Notes: generated by a model from the letters alone, not told the origin. DNA of 64,000 nucleotides from Croceivirga sp. (GCA_028281025.1 JANQKR010000013.1:738294-802293), one strand, 5' to 3'. Shown: positions 15,928 to 24,957, counted from the stretch's first letter. Numbers and translations: made by a program.

Positions 15928-16842
15928 ATGAAATTTATGAAACCATACTTCCCTATCGCATTACTTCTGCTGGGTTTGATGTCCTGCAACGATAATGGCA
16001 AGGCCGATGCGTACGGAAATTTTGAGGCGACCAGTGTAATGGTAAGTGCCAAAGGCAGTGGGGAACTCCTTAAATTTGATTTAAAGGAAGGCCAGCAAGT
16101 AGCGGCTTCCACCGTCGTGGGACTCATAGATACCATTCAACTTCATCTGGAACGCTTAAAGCTCAATGCCCAATTGAATGCATTGGATCTAAAGGTACAG
16201 GAAGCAGCGCCTGAAGTTGCCGTCCTTTTGGAGGACAGAAGCAATCTGATCAGGGAAAGGGACCGAACCTTGCGATTGTTTGAACAGAAAGCGGCTACCC
16301 AACAACAACTTGACGATTACAATGGAAGGGTCGATCTTGTCGATCAACGTATTCGAACCACCCAACGCAACATTGGCATTGCCAACAGGGCGATCCTGTC
16401 CGAACGAAAACCCCTGGAAGCACAGATTGCATTGATCGATCAACAGATTAGGGACCATACCGTAATTAACCCCATTTCGGGAACAATCCTCACAAAATTT
16501 GCCGAAGAACATGAACTGGTCGGCCATGGTACACCACTTTTTAAAGTAGCCAATCTCGATACTATAAAATTGAAGGCCTACACCAGTGCCACGCTACTTC
16601 AAAATGTAGTTCTGGGGGATGAGGTAAGGGTTCGTATCGATAAAGGCGAGGATGATTATAGGGAATTGGTCGGTTCGGTCACTTGGATAGCGGATGAAGC
16701 AGAATTTACCCCAAAGACCATAGAGACCAAAGAAGAACGGGTGAACCTGGTTTATGGGCTGGAGGTAACGGTGGTCAATGACGGTACCCTAAAGATTGGA
16801 ATGCCGGGAGAAGTACTTTTTAATCCAGGCCTAGAAGAATGA
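15928..16842 (+). CDS. HlyD-family membrane fusion lipoprotein
   Basis: 304 residues beginning with a lipoprotein signal (lipobox LMSC, Cys 20). Lipoyl/barrel-sandwich halves (GSGELLKFDLKEGQQVAASTVVGLIDT and INPISGTILTKFAEEHELVGHGTPLFKVANL in pattern) flank an alpha-hairpin of about 100 residues (ALDLKVQEAAPEVAVLLEDR...QIALIDQQIRDH), followed by a beta-barrel domain. It would bridge the inner-membrane ABC transporter and the TolC-like duct, like YbhG. It is anchored by lipid rather than by a membrane helix. The last codons overlap the ATG of the ATPase gene by 4 bases. Confidence 0.9.
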   Translation: MKFMKPYFPIALLLLGLMSCNDNGKADAYGNFEATSVMVSAKGSGELLKFDLKEGQQVAASTVVGLIDTIQLHLERLKLNAQLNALDLKVQEAAPEVAVLLEDRSNLIRERDRTLRLFEQKAATQQQLDDYNGRVDLVDQRIRTTQRNIGIANRAILSERKPLEAQIALIDQQIRDHTVINPISGTILTKFAEEHELVGHGTPLFKVANLDTIKLKAYTSATLLQNVVLGDEVRVRIDKGEDDYRELVGSVTWIADEAEFTPKTIETKEERVNLVYGLEVTVVNDGTLKIGMPGEVLFNPGLEE

Positions 16843-17759
16843 AAGCCATAAGTATTCAAAATATCAGTAAATGGTATAAGGACACCAAGGCTTTGGACCA
16901 TATAAGCCTGGAGGTTGGGCGTGGGCAACTTTTTGGGCTTATTGGCCCCGATGGAGCGGGTAAATCGACCCTTTTCCGTATCCTCACCACCCTCCTTTTG
17001 GCAGATGAAGGAGAAGCTTTTGTGGATGGGCTCCATATCGAAAAGGACTACCGGGAAATTCGAAAAAGGGTGGGCTATATGCCCGGACGATTTTCATTGT
17101 ACCAAGATTTGAGCGTTGAAGAGAACCTGTCCTTCTTTGCTACCATATTTGGTACGACAATCGCTGAAAACTATGACCTGATCAAAGACATCTACGTGCA
17201 GATAGAACCCTTTAAAAAAAGGCTCGCCGGAAAGCTGTCCGGAGGGATGAAACAAAAATTGGCACTGTCCTGTGCTTTGATTCATAAACCCTCGGTCCTT
17301 TTCCTGGATGAACCCACTACCGGGGTGGACGCCGTTAGCCGAAAAGAGTTTTGGGATATGCTCAAAAGTCTGAAAGAAAAGAACATTGCCATTTTGGTAA
17401 GCACGCCCTATATGGACGAGGCTACCTTATGTGACAAAATTGCGCTCATTCAAGAGGGCAAAATCCTTAAGATAGATGAACCTGAAGCAATGATGGCGCA
17501 ATTTGAGCGGCCCTTGTTTGCCGTAAAGACCAATAGTACCTATCAGTTGCTCAAGCATTTAAGGGTACAGTCCTTTACCCATAGTGTATTGCCTTTTGGG
17601 GAATGCCTGCATCTCGTTACCACAGAAGCCTTATCTCCCGAAAGCATTCAGGAACAGCTAAGATCACAGGGATTTATCGATGTAGAGGTGTCGAAAATAA
17701 GGGCGGGCATTGAAGATGTTTTTCTGGACCTATCCCATAAAGCAGGAAACCATGCCTAA
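16839..17759 (+). CDS. ABC exporter ATPase 1 (YbhF N-half-like)
   Basis: 306 residues: Walker A GPDGAGKST, signature LSGGMKQKLALS, Walker B VLFLDEPTTGVD, and a C-terminal DUF4162-like tail (FAVKTNSTYQLLKHLRVQ). The H-loop reads VSTPYMDEA with Pro in place of the catalytic His, as seen in the N-terminal half of the tandem ATPase YbhF. It is therefore expected to work as a heterodimer with the next gene product, whose motifs are complementary (degenerate signature, intact His). The start overlaps the fusion-protein gene by 4 bases, and the end overlaps the second ATPase by 8. Confidence 0.92.
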   Translation: MKAISIQNISKWYKDTKALDHISLEVGRGQLFGLIGPDGAGKSTLFRILTTLLLADEGEAFVDGLHIEKDYREIRKRVGYMPGRFSLYQDLSVEENLSFFATIFGTTIAENYDLIKDIYVQIEPFKKRLAGKLSGGMKQKLALSCALIHKPSVLFLDEPTTGVDAVSRKEFWDMLKSLKEKNIAILVSTPYMDEATLCDKIALIQEGKILKIDEPEAMMAQFERPLFAVKTNSTYQLLKHLRVQSFTHSVLPFGECLHLVTTEALSPESIQEQLRSQGFIDVEVSKIRAGIEDVFLDLSHKAGNHA

Positions 17760-18477
17760 TACCAAGGTCATACAGGTAGCCGGGCTCACCAAACAATTTG
17801 GGGATTTTGTGGCCGTTGACCATATTTCCTTTGAGGTGGAAAAAGGGGAAATCTTTGGGTTTTTGGGTGCCAATGGAGCAGGAAAGACCACGGCAATGCG
17901 AATGCTGACAGGGCTTAGCAAACCTTCTTCAGGGAAAGGAAAAGTAGCGGGGTTCGATGTTTTAAAAGAGTCGGAACGCATTAAGGAACGCATAGGGTAT
18001 ATGTCCCAAAAATTCAGTTTGTACGAAGATTTGACGGTAAAGGAGAACATTCGTTTTTATGGGGGCATCTATGGGCTCTCCAGGAACCAAATCGGAACCA
18101 AGACGTCACAAATCCTGGAGGAGTTGCAGCTCAGCGAAGTGGGCACCAAACCGGTAAGATCCTTGCCATTGGGTTGGAAACAACGATTGGCATTCGCGGT
18201 TTCCATGGTACATGAACCTGAAATTGTCTTTTTGGACGAACCCACAGGCGGTGTGGACCCTAATGTAAGAAGGCAGTTTTGGGAAGCGATCTACCAGGCA
18301 GCGGAATTGGGAAGGACCATATTTGTGACCACCCATTATATGGATGAGGCGGAATACTGCGATCGCATATCCATTATGGTTTCCGGCAAGATCAAAGCGT
18401 TGGATTCACCGGAAAATCTTAAAAAACAATTTAAGGCCAGTTCCATGGACCAAGTATTCCTAAAGCTGGCCCGTTAA
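17752..18477 (+). CDS. ABC exporter ATPase 2 (YbhF C-half-like)
   Basis: 241 residues from the ATG at 17752, preceded by CAGGAAACC; an earlier in-frame start at 17710 lies inside the first ATPase gene and lacks support. Walker A is GANGAGKTT, Walker B IVFLDEPTGGVD, and the H-loop VTTHYMDEAEYC is intact. The signature is LPLGWKQRLA rather than LSGGQ, as in the second half of E. coli YbhF. With ATPase 1 it should give one canonical and one degenerate ATP site. It provides energy to the two permeases encoded downstream. Confidence 0.92.
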   Translation: MPNTKVIQVAGLTKQFGDFVAVDHISFEVEKGEIFGFLGANGAGKTTAMRMLTGLSKPSSGKGKVAGFDVLKESERIKERIGYMSQKFSLYEDLTVKENIRFYGGIYGLSRNQIGTKTSQILEELQLSEVGTKPVRSLPLGWKQRLAFAVSMVHEPEIVFLDEPTGGVDPNVRRQFWEAIYQAAELGRTIFVTTHYMDEAEYCDRISIMVSGKIKALDSPENLKKQFKASSMDQVFLKLAR

Positions 18478-18494
18478 CCTTAATCGAATATATC

Positions 18495-18932
18495 ATGAAA
18501 AAAATTGCTTTTATTTTAATTGTGGCCGCACTTATGGGTTTTGAATCCGGGGACAAAGGTGTGGAACCCAAAGGAAATCTTACGGTTACCGTTACCGGAA
18601 TCAAAGCATCAAAGGGACAGATTGTCTTTATGCTTTTTAATAGGGCCGATGGGTTTCCCAAAGAAGTGGACAAGGCATTCAAAAAGGCCTATGTCAAAAC
18701 ATTTGATGACACGGCCATGGCTACCTTTCCCCAACTGCCTTTTGGGGAATATGCGGTTTCCGTGTTTCATGATCAAAACATGGATGGGGAAATCAAGACC
18801 AATTTTATGGGTATGCCCAAAGAACCCGTGGGCGCTTCCAATCTTACCAAAATGGGGAAGCCCAGCTTTAAAAAATGTGTTTTTAAGGTCAATGAAGGGG
18901 AGGTGGCACTTCAACTAAAATTCATTCTTTAA
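18495..18932 (+). CDS. DUF2141 secreted protein
   Basis: 145 residues. The N-terminus (MKKIAFILIVAALMGFESG) is a signal peptide. The rest has the DUF2141 pattern: NLTVTVTGIKASKGQIVFMLFN, FPQLPFGEYAVSVFHDQNMDGEI and FMGMPKEPVGASN. DUF2141 proteins are small, beta-rich and of unknown function. Its place inside an exporter operon, between the ATPases and the permeases, suggests a periplasmic accessory role, but nothing in the sequence proves that. The ATG is 17 bases after the ATPase stop. Confidence 0.85.
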   Translation: MKKIAFILIVAALMGFESGDKGVEPKGNLTVTVTGIKASKGQIVFMLFNRADGFPKEVDKAFKKAYVKTFDDTAMATFPQLPFGEYAVSVFHDQNMDGEIKTNFMGMPKEPVGASNLTKMGKPSFKKCVFKVNEGEVALQLKFIL

Positions 18933-18942
18933 AAGACAGATC

Positions 18943-20052
18943 GTGTTCAAGGTGTTCATGGCATTTGTTCGGAAGGAGTTCTATCATATTTTACGTGATA
19001 AGCGTACGCTTTTGATCCTTTTTGGGATGCCATTGGCACAGGTCCTCATTTTTGGGTATGCCGTTACCAATGAGTTCAAAGATGCCAGGATTGATGTTTT
19101 GGACTATGCCAAGGATGAAACCAGTGAACAGTACATCAACCATTTACAAAGTTCGGGCAACTTTATTGTGCGAAAGGTACTGGTCTCCCAAAAGGACATG
19201 GAGGCTGGTATGAAATCCGGCAAAACAAAACTTGTGGTCTCCATCCCAGAAAATTTTTCCGAGGACTTTTATGCCGGAAGCCCTACACAGATTCAGGTCA
19301 TTACCGATGGGTCGGATCCCAATAATGCCAATACGTTGGTACAATATCTTACGGAAATGACCAGGAGTTTTCAGCAGATGAAGCGAAACGAATCCCCCGA
19401 CCCCTATTCCATTCATGTGGCCAGTCGCATGCTGTATAACCCCCAACTGGCGAGTGCCTATAATTTTGTGCCGGGAACCATTGCCTTGATTCTTTTGATC
19501 ATATGTGCCATGCTTACCTCCTTGACCATCGCTAAGGAGAAGGAAATAGGGACCATGGAGATTTTGTTGGTCTCCCCACTTTCCCCTTTATTGATCATCC
19601 TGGGAAAGGTGGCGCCTTATGCCCTGTTGTCCTTTGGCAATGCAGTTATCGTTATTCTTATCGGCTTCTTTGTTTTTGACGTTCCTGTTCTGGGAAGCAC
19701 CGTATTGCTCTTGGGCATGTGTTTCCTATATGTGTTTACGGCCTTGAGTCTGGGTATCTTTATCTCGACCACGGTCAAAACCCAACAGGAAGCCATGATG
19801 AAGTCCTTAATGGGATTGATGATGCCTTCCATGTTACTTTCGGGATTCATTTTTCCCTTGGCCAGCATGCCCGTAGTGCTTGAATACATTGGGAAAATAA
19901 TTCCGGCTACGTATTTCATTCGGATTTTGAAAGGGGTAATGCTTCGGGGTGTGGGCCTTAATTTCATCCTTTTTGAGGTGGGCGTGCTCTTAATGATGAC
20001 CTTGGGCTTTCTCTTGTTGTCCTGGCGGAATTTTAAAATTAGGCTCGAGTAA
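18943..20052 (+). CDS. ABC-2 type permease 1 (YbhS/YbhR-like)
   Basis: 369 residues starting at GTG 18943, 10 bases after the DUF2141 stop. One N-terminal membrane helix (TLLILFGMPLAQVLIFGYAV) is followed by a large periplasmic domain (about 50-170) and five C-terminal helices. The conserved ABC-2 segment KEKEIGTMEILLVSPLSPLLIILGK precedes the membrane block, and PLASMPVVLEYIGKIIPATYFIRILKGVMLRG lies near the end in pattern. This is the YhhJ/YbhS/YbhR architecture. It pairs with the next permease to form the inner-membrane channel. Confidence 0.9.
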   Translation: MFKVFMAFVRKEFYHILRDKRTLLILFGMPLAQVLIFGYAVTNEFKDARIDVLDYAKDETSEQYINHLQSSGNFIVRKVLVSQKDMEAGMKSGKTKLVVSIPENFSEDFYAGSPTQIQVITDGSDPNNANTLVQYLTEMTRSFQQMKRNESPDPYSIHVASRMLYNPQLASAYNFVPGTIALILLIICAMLTSLTIAKEKEIGTMEILLVSPLSPLLIILGKVAPYALLSFGNAVIVILIGFFVFDVPVLGSTVLLLGMCFLYVFTALSLGIFISTTVKTQQEAMMKSLMGLMMPSMLLSGFIFPLASMPVVLEYIGKIIPATYFIRILKGVMLRGVGLNFILFEVGVLLMMTLGFLLLSWRNFKIRLE

Positions 20053-20069
20053 ATACAAACCTGGGAAGC

Positions 20070-21194
20070 ATGAGACGATTACGATTTCTGATACAGAAGG
20101 AATTCATCCAAATTTTTAGGAACAAGGCCTTGTTGCCCATGATGACCTTATTGCCCATCATTCAGCTTATTATTTTGTCCAATGCGGCATCCAACGAAGT
20201 CAAGGATGTTAGGATTGCAGTCGTTGACCATGACCAAAGTGAACTTTCAAGGGCGCTGTCAAACAAAATTGTGGCCAATGATAGGTTTTCCTTACTGGCG
20301 GCCCCTTTCAACAAAAAGGAGGCTTTGGATCTTATGCAGTTGGACGAGGTGGATATTGTACTTGAGGTACCCCATGATTTCGAAAAACAGCTCTATCGCG
20401 GGGAGGCACCACAATTACAGACCCTGGTAAATGCGATCAATGGACAGCAGGCCACTGTGGGCTCCGGGTACCTTAACGGCATTATCGGTTCGCTGAACAA
20501 GGAAATAAGACGCAGTGAACCATTGTTTTTTTCAGGGCTTCCCAAGCATAATGAACCTGTGGTGGTTACCTCAAACAACTGGTACAATCCAGAATTGGAC
20601 TATCCCCATTTTATGGCACCTGGAATTTTGGCAGAACTCACGGCACTACTGACCATAGTCCTAACGGCAATGAATACGGTTCGCGAACGGGAGATCGGTA
20701 CCATTGAACAGATCAATGTGACCCCCATCAAAAAATGGGAATTCATTTTAGGGAAATTGGTTCCCTTTCTATGCCTCGGATTGGTTCTTTTAACGGTGGG
20801 CCTAATTGCCAGCAAACTCATTTTTGATATTCCCATACGAGGAAATATTGGACTTATTTTTGCTTATGCCGTGGTCAATCTTATCTGCGTTTTGGGTTTT
20901 GGACTGTTGATTTCCAATTTCGCCGAAACCCAACAACAAGCCATTTTTGTTGCCTTTTTCTTCGTTTTGATCTTTGTGCTCATGTGCGGTCTTTTCACAC
21001 CAATCGATAGTATGCCCAAATGGGCGCAATATGCTACCATTCCAAACCCATTGGCACATTTTATTTCCGTTTCGCGAAAAGTTTTGCTGAAAGGAAGTGG
21101 GCTGGCCGATATTAAAATGGAGTTTGTGTACACTATTATTTTGGCATTACTTTTTAATGCGGCGGCCGTATGGAGCTACAAAAAGCAGGAATAG
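20070..21194 (+). CDS. ABC-2 type permease 2 (YbhR/YbhS-like)
   Basis: 374 residues with the same layout as permease 1: N-terminal helix (LLPMMTLLPIIQLIILSNAA), periplasmic domain, then membrane helices after NTVREREIGTIEQINVTPIKK. The segment FTPIDSMPKWAQYATIPNPLAHFI is the counterpart of the permease 1 motif near the last helices. It presumably heterodimerises with permease 1. Its last 25 bases overlap the start of the phospholipase gene, so the two are likely translated together. Confidence 0.9.
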   Translation: MRRLRFLIQKEFIQIFRNKALLPMMTLLPIIQLIILSNAASNEVKDVRIAVVDHDQSELSRALSNKIVANDRFSLLAAPFNKKEALDLMQLDEVDIVLEVPHDFEKQLYRGEAPQLQTLVNAINGQQATVGSGYLNGIIGSLNKEIRRSEPLFFSGLPKHNEPVVVTSNNWYNPELDYPHFMAPGILAELTALLTIVLTAMNTVREREIGTIEQINVTPIKKWEFILGKLVPFLCLGLVLLTVGLIASKLIFDIPIRGNIGLIFAYAVVNLICVLGFGLLISNFAETQQQAIFVAFFFVLIFVLMCGLFTPIDSMPKWAQYATIPNPLAHFISVSRKVLLKGSGLADIKMEFVYTIILALLFNAAAVWSYKKQE

Positions 21195-22018
21195 TCCTTG
21201 GGCTTTTATTGCCGTTCATGGCCGTACTTCCCACCAAGGCCCAAAATGAAGGGATTGTTTTGGACAGCTCCAACTACAAAAAATACATTCGAAGTTTACC
21301 GGCATTCACCATGTACGGGGACAATTACTTTGTGACCGGTACTTCGATCAATGAAAAGGTCTCTTCACAAACCAGTGATGCAAAGTTTGAAATAGGATTT
21401 AAACAACGGCTGACCAATGTGGATTTGCCCTGGGCCGTTTTTCCCTTCATCACCTATCGTCAAAAATCGTTTTGGGATATTTATTTGGAGTCCTTTCCTT
21501 TTCGGGAAACCAATTACAATCCGGCACTTGGGGCGGCCAAGCTTTTTGTTGATGACAAAGGCATCAAATCCGGTCTTTGGTTTGCCTTTGAGCACGAATC
21601 CAACGGCCGTGATGGGGAGAACTCCCGCAGTTGGAACTTTTTTTCACTTCAATATTTCAAACCCCTTGGGCCGTATTGGCAATTTCGCACAAAGGCATGG
21701 GTGCCGGTAGGGGATTTAAGTGGTAATGAAGACATTACCTCCTTTCGGGGCTTTTTTACTTTTGGGGCCACCTATAATCCAACAACACACCTTTTTTTGG
21801 ACATTGACATACAGCCGGCATATGACGATACACTAACCGGTTTTGTAAAAGCCGATTTAAGTTTTAAGATTTCAAAAAACAGCAATCAATTCATATACCT
21901 GCAATATTTTGGGGGATACTCAGAAGACCTAATTGATTACAACCGATATGTGCGCAATCTACGAATCGGAATTGCCTTTAAAGATCTACTAATGAACTTT
22001 AGGAACCAATACAAATAA
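21170..22018 (+). CDS. pldA: Outer-membrane phospholipase A (OMPLA-like)
   Basis: 282 residues: signal peptide (MELQKAGIVLGLLLPFMAVL, ending TKAQ) then a beta-barrel pattern. The active-site stretch FEHESNGRDGENSRSWN carries the His-x-Ser-Asn-Gly and following Ser/Asn residues of PldA (His142, Ser144, Asn156 in E. coli). It would hydrolyse phospholipids misplaced in the outer leaflet, with calcium-dependent dimerisation. It is shorter than some Bacteroidota homologues but complete. The overlap with the upstream permease and the TetR operator array suggest it is co-regulated with the exporter. Confidence 0.85.
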   Translation: MELQKAGIVLGLLLPFMAVLPTKAQNEGIVLDSSNYKKYIRSLPAFTMYGDNYFVTGTSINEKVSSQTSDAKFEIGFKQRLTNVDLPWAVFPFITYRQKSFWDIYLESFPFRETNYNPALGAAKLFVDDKGIKSGLWFAFEHESNGRDGENSRSWNFFSLQYFKPLGPYWQFRTKAWVPVGDLSGNEDITSFRGFFTFGATYNPTTHLFLDIDIQPAYDDTLTGFVKADLSFKISKNSNQFIYLQYFGGYSEDLIDYNRYVRNLRIGIAFKDLLMNFRNQYK

Positions 22019-22139
22019 GTATTGGGAAAAGAATCGGATTCCAGCGAGGTTTTGCCAACATTATGCCACTTGAAAGAAATTATTAACGGGTTTTTGGGTC
22101 GCGCACCACGGGATAATGGAATGTAGTGCAAAACATGGA

Positions 22140-22350
22140 TTATATTTGTGCTGGGTTGCAAGACCAAAAGCAATACCCCATCGTGCTGTTCCATACCACG
22201 ATAAAGAGTTTTTCTATAATCGTATTTCGACCACTTATTTTTTCTATAACCCACTTGTGCATTGGTCTTTGTTCTTCTTTAGGCCTTCCATTAGTTTTGG
22301 GCCGTTCAGTCTTAGGAATGCCACATTCTTTTAAGCGTTTACATTTTCAT
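22140..22350 (-). pseudogene. Possible IS5-like transposase relic
   Basis: Reading the minus strand from about 22350 down gives RLKECGIPKTERPK, then GRPKEEQ, about 13 residues, then SGRNTIIEKL before the frame decays. The spacing of GRPK to RNxIE is that of the C-terminal region of IS5-type DDE transposases (GRPPK ... RNAVEGKFGQGKR). Downstream the match continues only in a shifted frame. No terminal inverted repeats could be paired with it. Low confidence. Confidence 0.3.
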
Positions 22351-22423
22351 TTTCAGGTTGTTCTACTATTGGTTCTACAATTGCGGAACAAAATTTCCAG
22401 ATTGAACCGTAGAGTTAGTTAGT

Positions 22424-22468
22424 GGAGGGTTCCTGCACCGTTGGCCAATGCAATGGTCGGAACCCTCC
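22424..22468. repeat. 45-base stem-loop with nested inner stem
   Basis: GGAGGGTTCC (22424-22433) and GGAACCCTCC (22459-22468) pair perfectly. Inside, ACCGTTG and CAATGGT form a second 7-base stem with one G-U pair around gccaatg. There is no T-run, so it is not an obvious terminator; it may be the end of a dead mobile element or a structured RNA. Confidence 0.5.
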
Positions 22469-22558
22469 TATTACTAAATTCATCAGCTACAAATGACTTG
22501 CACGTATCTTTTCAACGAACCGTTTTTGTCTTGGTCTTTGCACCGCTACCGACCCCAC

Positions 22559-22616
22559 GTTTAGTTTGTAGTTCCAGTTTCAGGATCATTGGGATCCTGA
22601 CTGGAACACGCTAAAC
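22559..22616. repeat. 58-base interrupted stem-loop
   Basis: GTTCCAG, a two-base bulge and TCAGGATC (22571-22587) pair with GATCCTGA and CTGGAAC (22593-22607) around a five-base loop. GTTTAG (22559-22564) and CTAAAC (22611-22616) extend the stem after an internal loop. No coding function is seen. It lies in the same gap as the 22424 hairpin, but the sequences are not similar. Confidence 0.5.
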
Positions 22617-22835
22617 CAGGAAGGATTGGAAAGTAGGGTAAAACAAAGGGTAAGCAACCTTTATGGCTCCACTTATTACTTTTGATGTCCATTTATTACC
22701 GTTCATTTTTTTTGAAGTTCAGATTTGTCCATTTTACATACGGTACCAATATATTTTGTTGTACTGTGAATGGTAAAAACAACTAAACAACTGCAACTGG
22801 ACCTATACAGGGAATAGTTGGTAATACGTGTAAAA

Positions 22836-23888
22836 ATGAAAACAACCTATAGCTATTTTTTGACATGTATGGTTTTTACCTTGCTGATTGTTGGATGTAA
22901 AAACGATACCACCCGAAAAGGACAGGCAGTAACAAAAACGGATTTCCAGGTATTGGTCGTTGAACAAGGACGGAACCAGGTAAAACTATTCCATAGCGAT
23001 GGCCGTTTACTGGACAGCATTCAAGTAGGATTCAATCCGCATGAAATTGAACTTGACAGCACTACCCAAAGGGTCTACGTCAGCAATTTTGGGGTGGAGG
23101 ATTATGATACTACCATCGGAATTCCGGGTACCACCCTGTCCGTATTCGACTTAAAGGATTTATCCAATGTCCAATACTGGCCAACCTATCGTGCCAGTAA
23201 AAAGCTGTTGGACACCTGCAAGGCCCCCCATGGCCTTAAATTAAGGCCCCCAACAAAAAAGGAATTGTTTGTCAATCTGGAATATGGGGATTCCATGATG
23301 GTCTATGATGCCCAAAAGGGCGGGATAAAACGTAGCTTTGCCCTGGCCAAAGGGGTCCACAATTTTGAGTTTTCTCCCTCTGGAGATCGCATTTGGTCCT
23401 TGGCCGGGGCAAATGGCGTTTATACCTATGATGCGGTTACCGGGGAGCAATTGGATCATTTCCCTACGGCAACACCCGTTCGGGGAATGACCTTTACTTC
23501 AGATCGACAACAGTTGATCTTGAGTTGCCTGAATGAAATTTACATGATCAACACCACGGATCTGAGCATTCAAAAACACTTCACGGATTTGGGGGTCAAA
23601 CAAATCATTTATTCCTGTTTAAGTCCGGATGAACGGCTTTTATTGGCGCCATGCCCTTATGATGGTCTGGTTTTGGCCATAGATTTGAAAACGGGTGAAA
23701 TCCTGGAACGGATAGCCACGGGCAAAGCACCCATTTATGTCCGGATTGCCCCAAATGGTACCCAAGCCTTTGTGTCGAATGCCATGGACAACCATATGAG
23801 CATCATCGACCTATCGGATTTCAGCGTTCGTCCATTTGGGAAGGTGTATAAACCCAATGGGTTTTTGTTTTTAAAATCATCCAACTGA
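22836..23888 (+). CDS. Beta-propeller (YVTN-type) lipoprotein
   Basis: 350 residues from ATG 22836, which begins a lipoprotein signal (lipobox IVGC, Cys 21); the upstream GTG at 22818 is less likely. The body is a series of propeller blades: LDSIQVGFNPHEIELDS, VYVSNFGVEDYDTT, GVHNFEFSPSGDRIWSLAG, KQIIYSCLSPDERLLLAPC, and KAPIYVRIAPNGTQAFVSNAMDNHMSIID in pattern. Such proteins act at the envelope, often as scaffolds or lactonase-like enzymes, but no catalytic residues can be assigned. It stands alone between a structured gap and the reductase gene. Confidence 0.75.
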   Translation: MKTTYSYFLTCMVFTLLIVGCKNDTTRKGQAVTKTDFQVLVVEQGRNQVKLFHSDGRLLDSIQVGFNPHEIELDSTTQRVYVSNFGVEDYDTTIGIPGTTLSVFDLKDLSNVQYWPTYRASKKLLDTCKAPHGLKLRPPTKKELFVNLEYGDSMMVYDAQKGGIKRSFALAKGVHNFEFSPSGDRIWSLAGANGVYTYDAVTGEQLDHFPTATPVRGMTFTSDRQQLILSCLNEIYMINTTDLSIQKHFTDLGVKQIIYSCLSPDERLLLAPCPYDGLVLAIDLKTGEILERIATGKAPIYVRIAPNGTQAFVSNAMDNHMSIIDLSDFSVRPFGKVYKPNGFLFLKSSN

Positions 23889-23988
23889 CCATTCGGGTTT
23901 CGTCAAATATAATGGCAATATGATTTCATGGTCATATGAAATGTTACACGCAATAGCAGGGAATACAACATAAACACCATTGAATACC

Positions 23989-24957
23989 ATGAAAATAGCA
24001 ATTATCGGAACAGGGGGAGTAGGGGGATACTTTGGGGCCAAATTGGCCCAGGCCGGATATGACGTAACATTTGTGGCACGGGGAGCGCACTTAAAAGCGA
24101 TGCAAAACAAGGGACTGCACATTAAAAGCATACTGGGTGATTTTCGTTTGGAAACCGTTCAGGCCACGGACAACATAGCAGATTTGGACAAACCCGATAT
24201 CATCCTGATTGGTGTTAAATCCTGGCAGATCAAGGAAATCCGGGAGGATATCAGCAAGATCCTGAAAAAGGACAGTATGATCATTCCCTTGCAAAATGGG
24301 GTGTTTATAGCGGACGAGCTGTCCGAAAAGATTGATAGAGGCAACATTCTGGGGGGATTATGTCGGATCATTAGCGAAATCGAATCCCCGGGAGTGATCC
24401 GTCATTCCGGCGTTACGCCAGTACTAGTATTTGGGGAACTCGATAACGCCAAAACGGACCGGGTTTTTAGGGTACGGGAAATCTTTGGAGAAGCAGGGAT
24501 AGATTCGGAAATAGCTGAAGATATCGAAGCGGACCTATGGAAAAAATTCATCACCATCTGTTTGAGTGGATTATTGGTCGTATCCAACTCCACCTACGGA
24601 GAATTAAGGGAGCTAAAGGGGACCCGGCAACTTATGATTGATTTGCTTACGGAGATATTCCTGTTGTCCCAAAAAATGGGGGTACACATTGAAGCGGATT
24701 TTGTGGACAAAACGGTGGCTTTTGTGGATACCTATCCCTATGATGCCACATCGTCATTGACCCGGGATGTTTGGGATAAAAAGCCATCGGAGATTGAATA
24801 CCAAAACGGAACAGTGGTCCGGTTGGGCAAAAAATATGGCATGGCGACACCGGTCAATGCCTTTGTATATCATTGTATTTTACCCAGTGAACTAAGGGTA
24901 AGGGGAAAACGATATGAGGCTTTTATACCCAACGATGAAACGTATTCAGGTTTTTAG
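23989..24957 (+). CDS. 2-dehydropantoate 2-reductase family protein
   Basis: 322 residues. The ATG at 23989 directly starts the Rossmann motif (MKIAIIGTGGVGGYFGAKL); a TTG three codons upstream is the only extension. The ApbA/PanE pattern is clear: VARGAHLKAMQNKGL, PLQNGV, GGLCRIISEIESPGVIRHSG, the catalytic-Lys region (DLWKKFITICLSG) and the C-terminal SSLTRDVWDKKPSEIEYQNGTVVRLG. It would reduce ketopantoate to pantoate with NADPH for coenzyme A synthesis. Paralogues of this family reduce other 2-keto acids, so the exact substrate is not certain and no other pantothenate genes are near. Confidence 0.85.
   Translation: MKIAIIGTGGVGGYFGAKLAQAGYDVTFVARGAHLKAMQNKGLHIKSILGDFRLETVQATDNIADLDKPDIILIGVKSWQIKEIREDISKILKKDSMIIPLQNGVFIADELSEKIDRGNILGGLCRIISEIESPGVIRHSGVTPVLVFGELDNAKTDRVFRVREIFGEAGIDSEIAEDIEADLWKKFITICLSGLLVVSNSTYGELRELKGTRQLMIDLLTEIFLLSQKMGVHIEADFVDKTVAFVDTYPYDATSSLTRDVWDKKPSEIEYQNGTVVRLGKKYGMATPVNAFVYHCILPSELRVRGKRYEAFIPNDETYSGF

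Larger units (their letters stand above)
22019..22835. other. 817-base gap with hairpins and gene debris
   Basis: No convincing intact gene is present. The left third holds the probable transposase relic on the minus strand, listed separately. The middle holds two strong stem-loops at 22424-22468 and 22559-22616, also listed separately. The last 150 bases are AT-rich and should contain the promoter of the beta-propeller lipoprotein; no TAnnTTTG match is clear. Short plus-strand frames at 22116-22334 and 22126-22422 lack any domain and look accidental. Confidence 0.6.
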
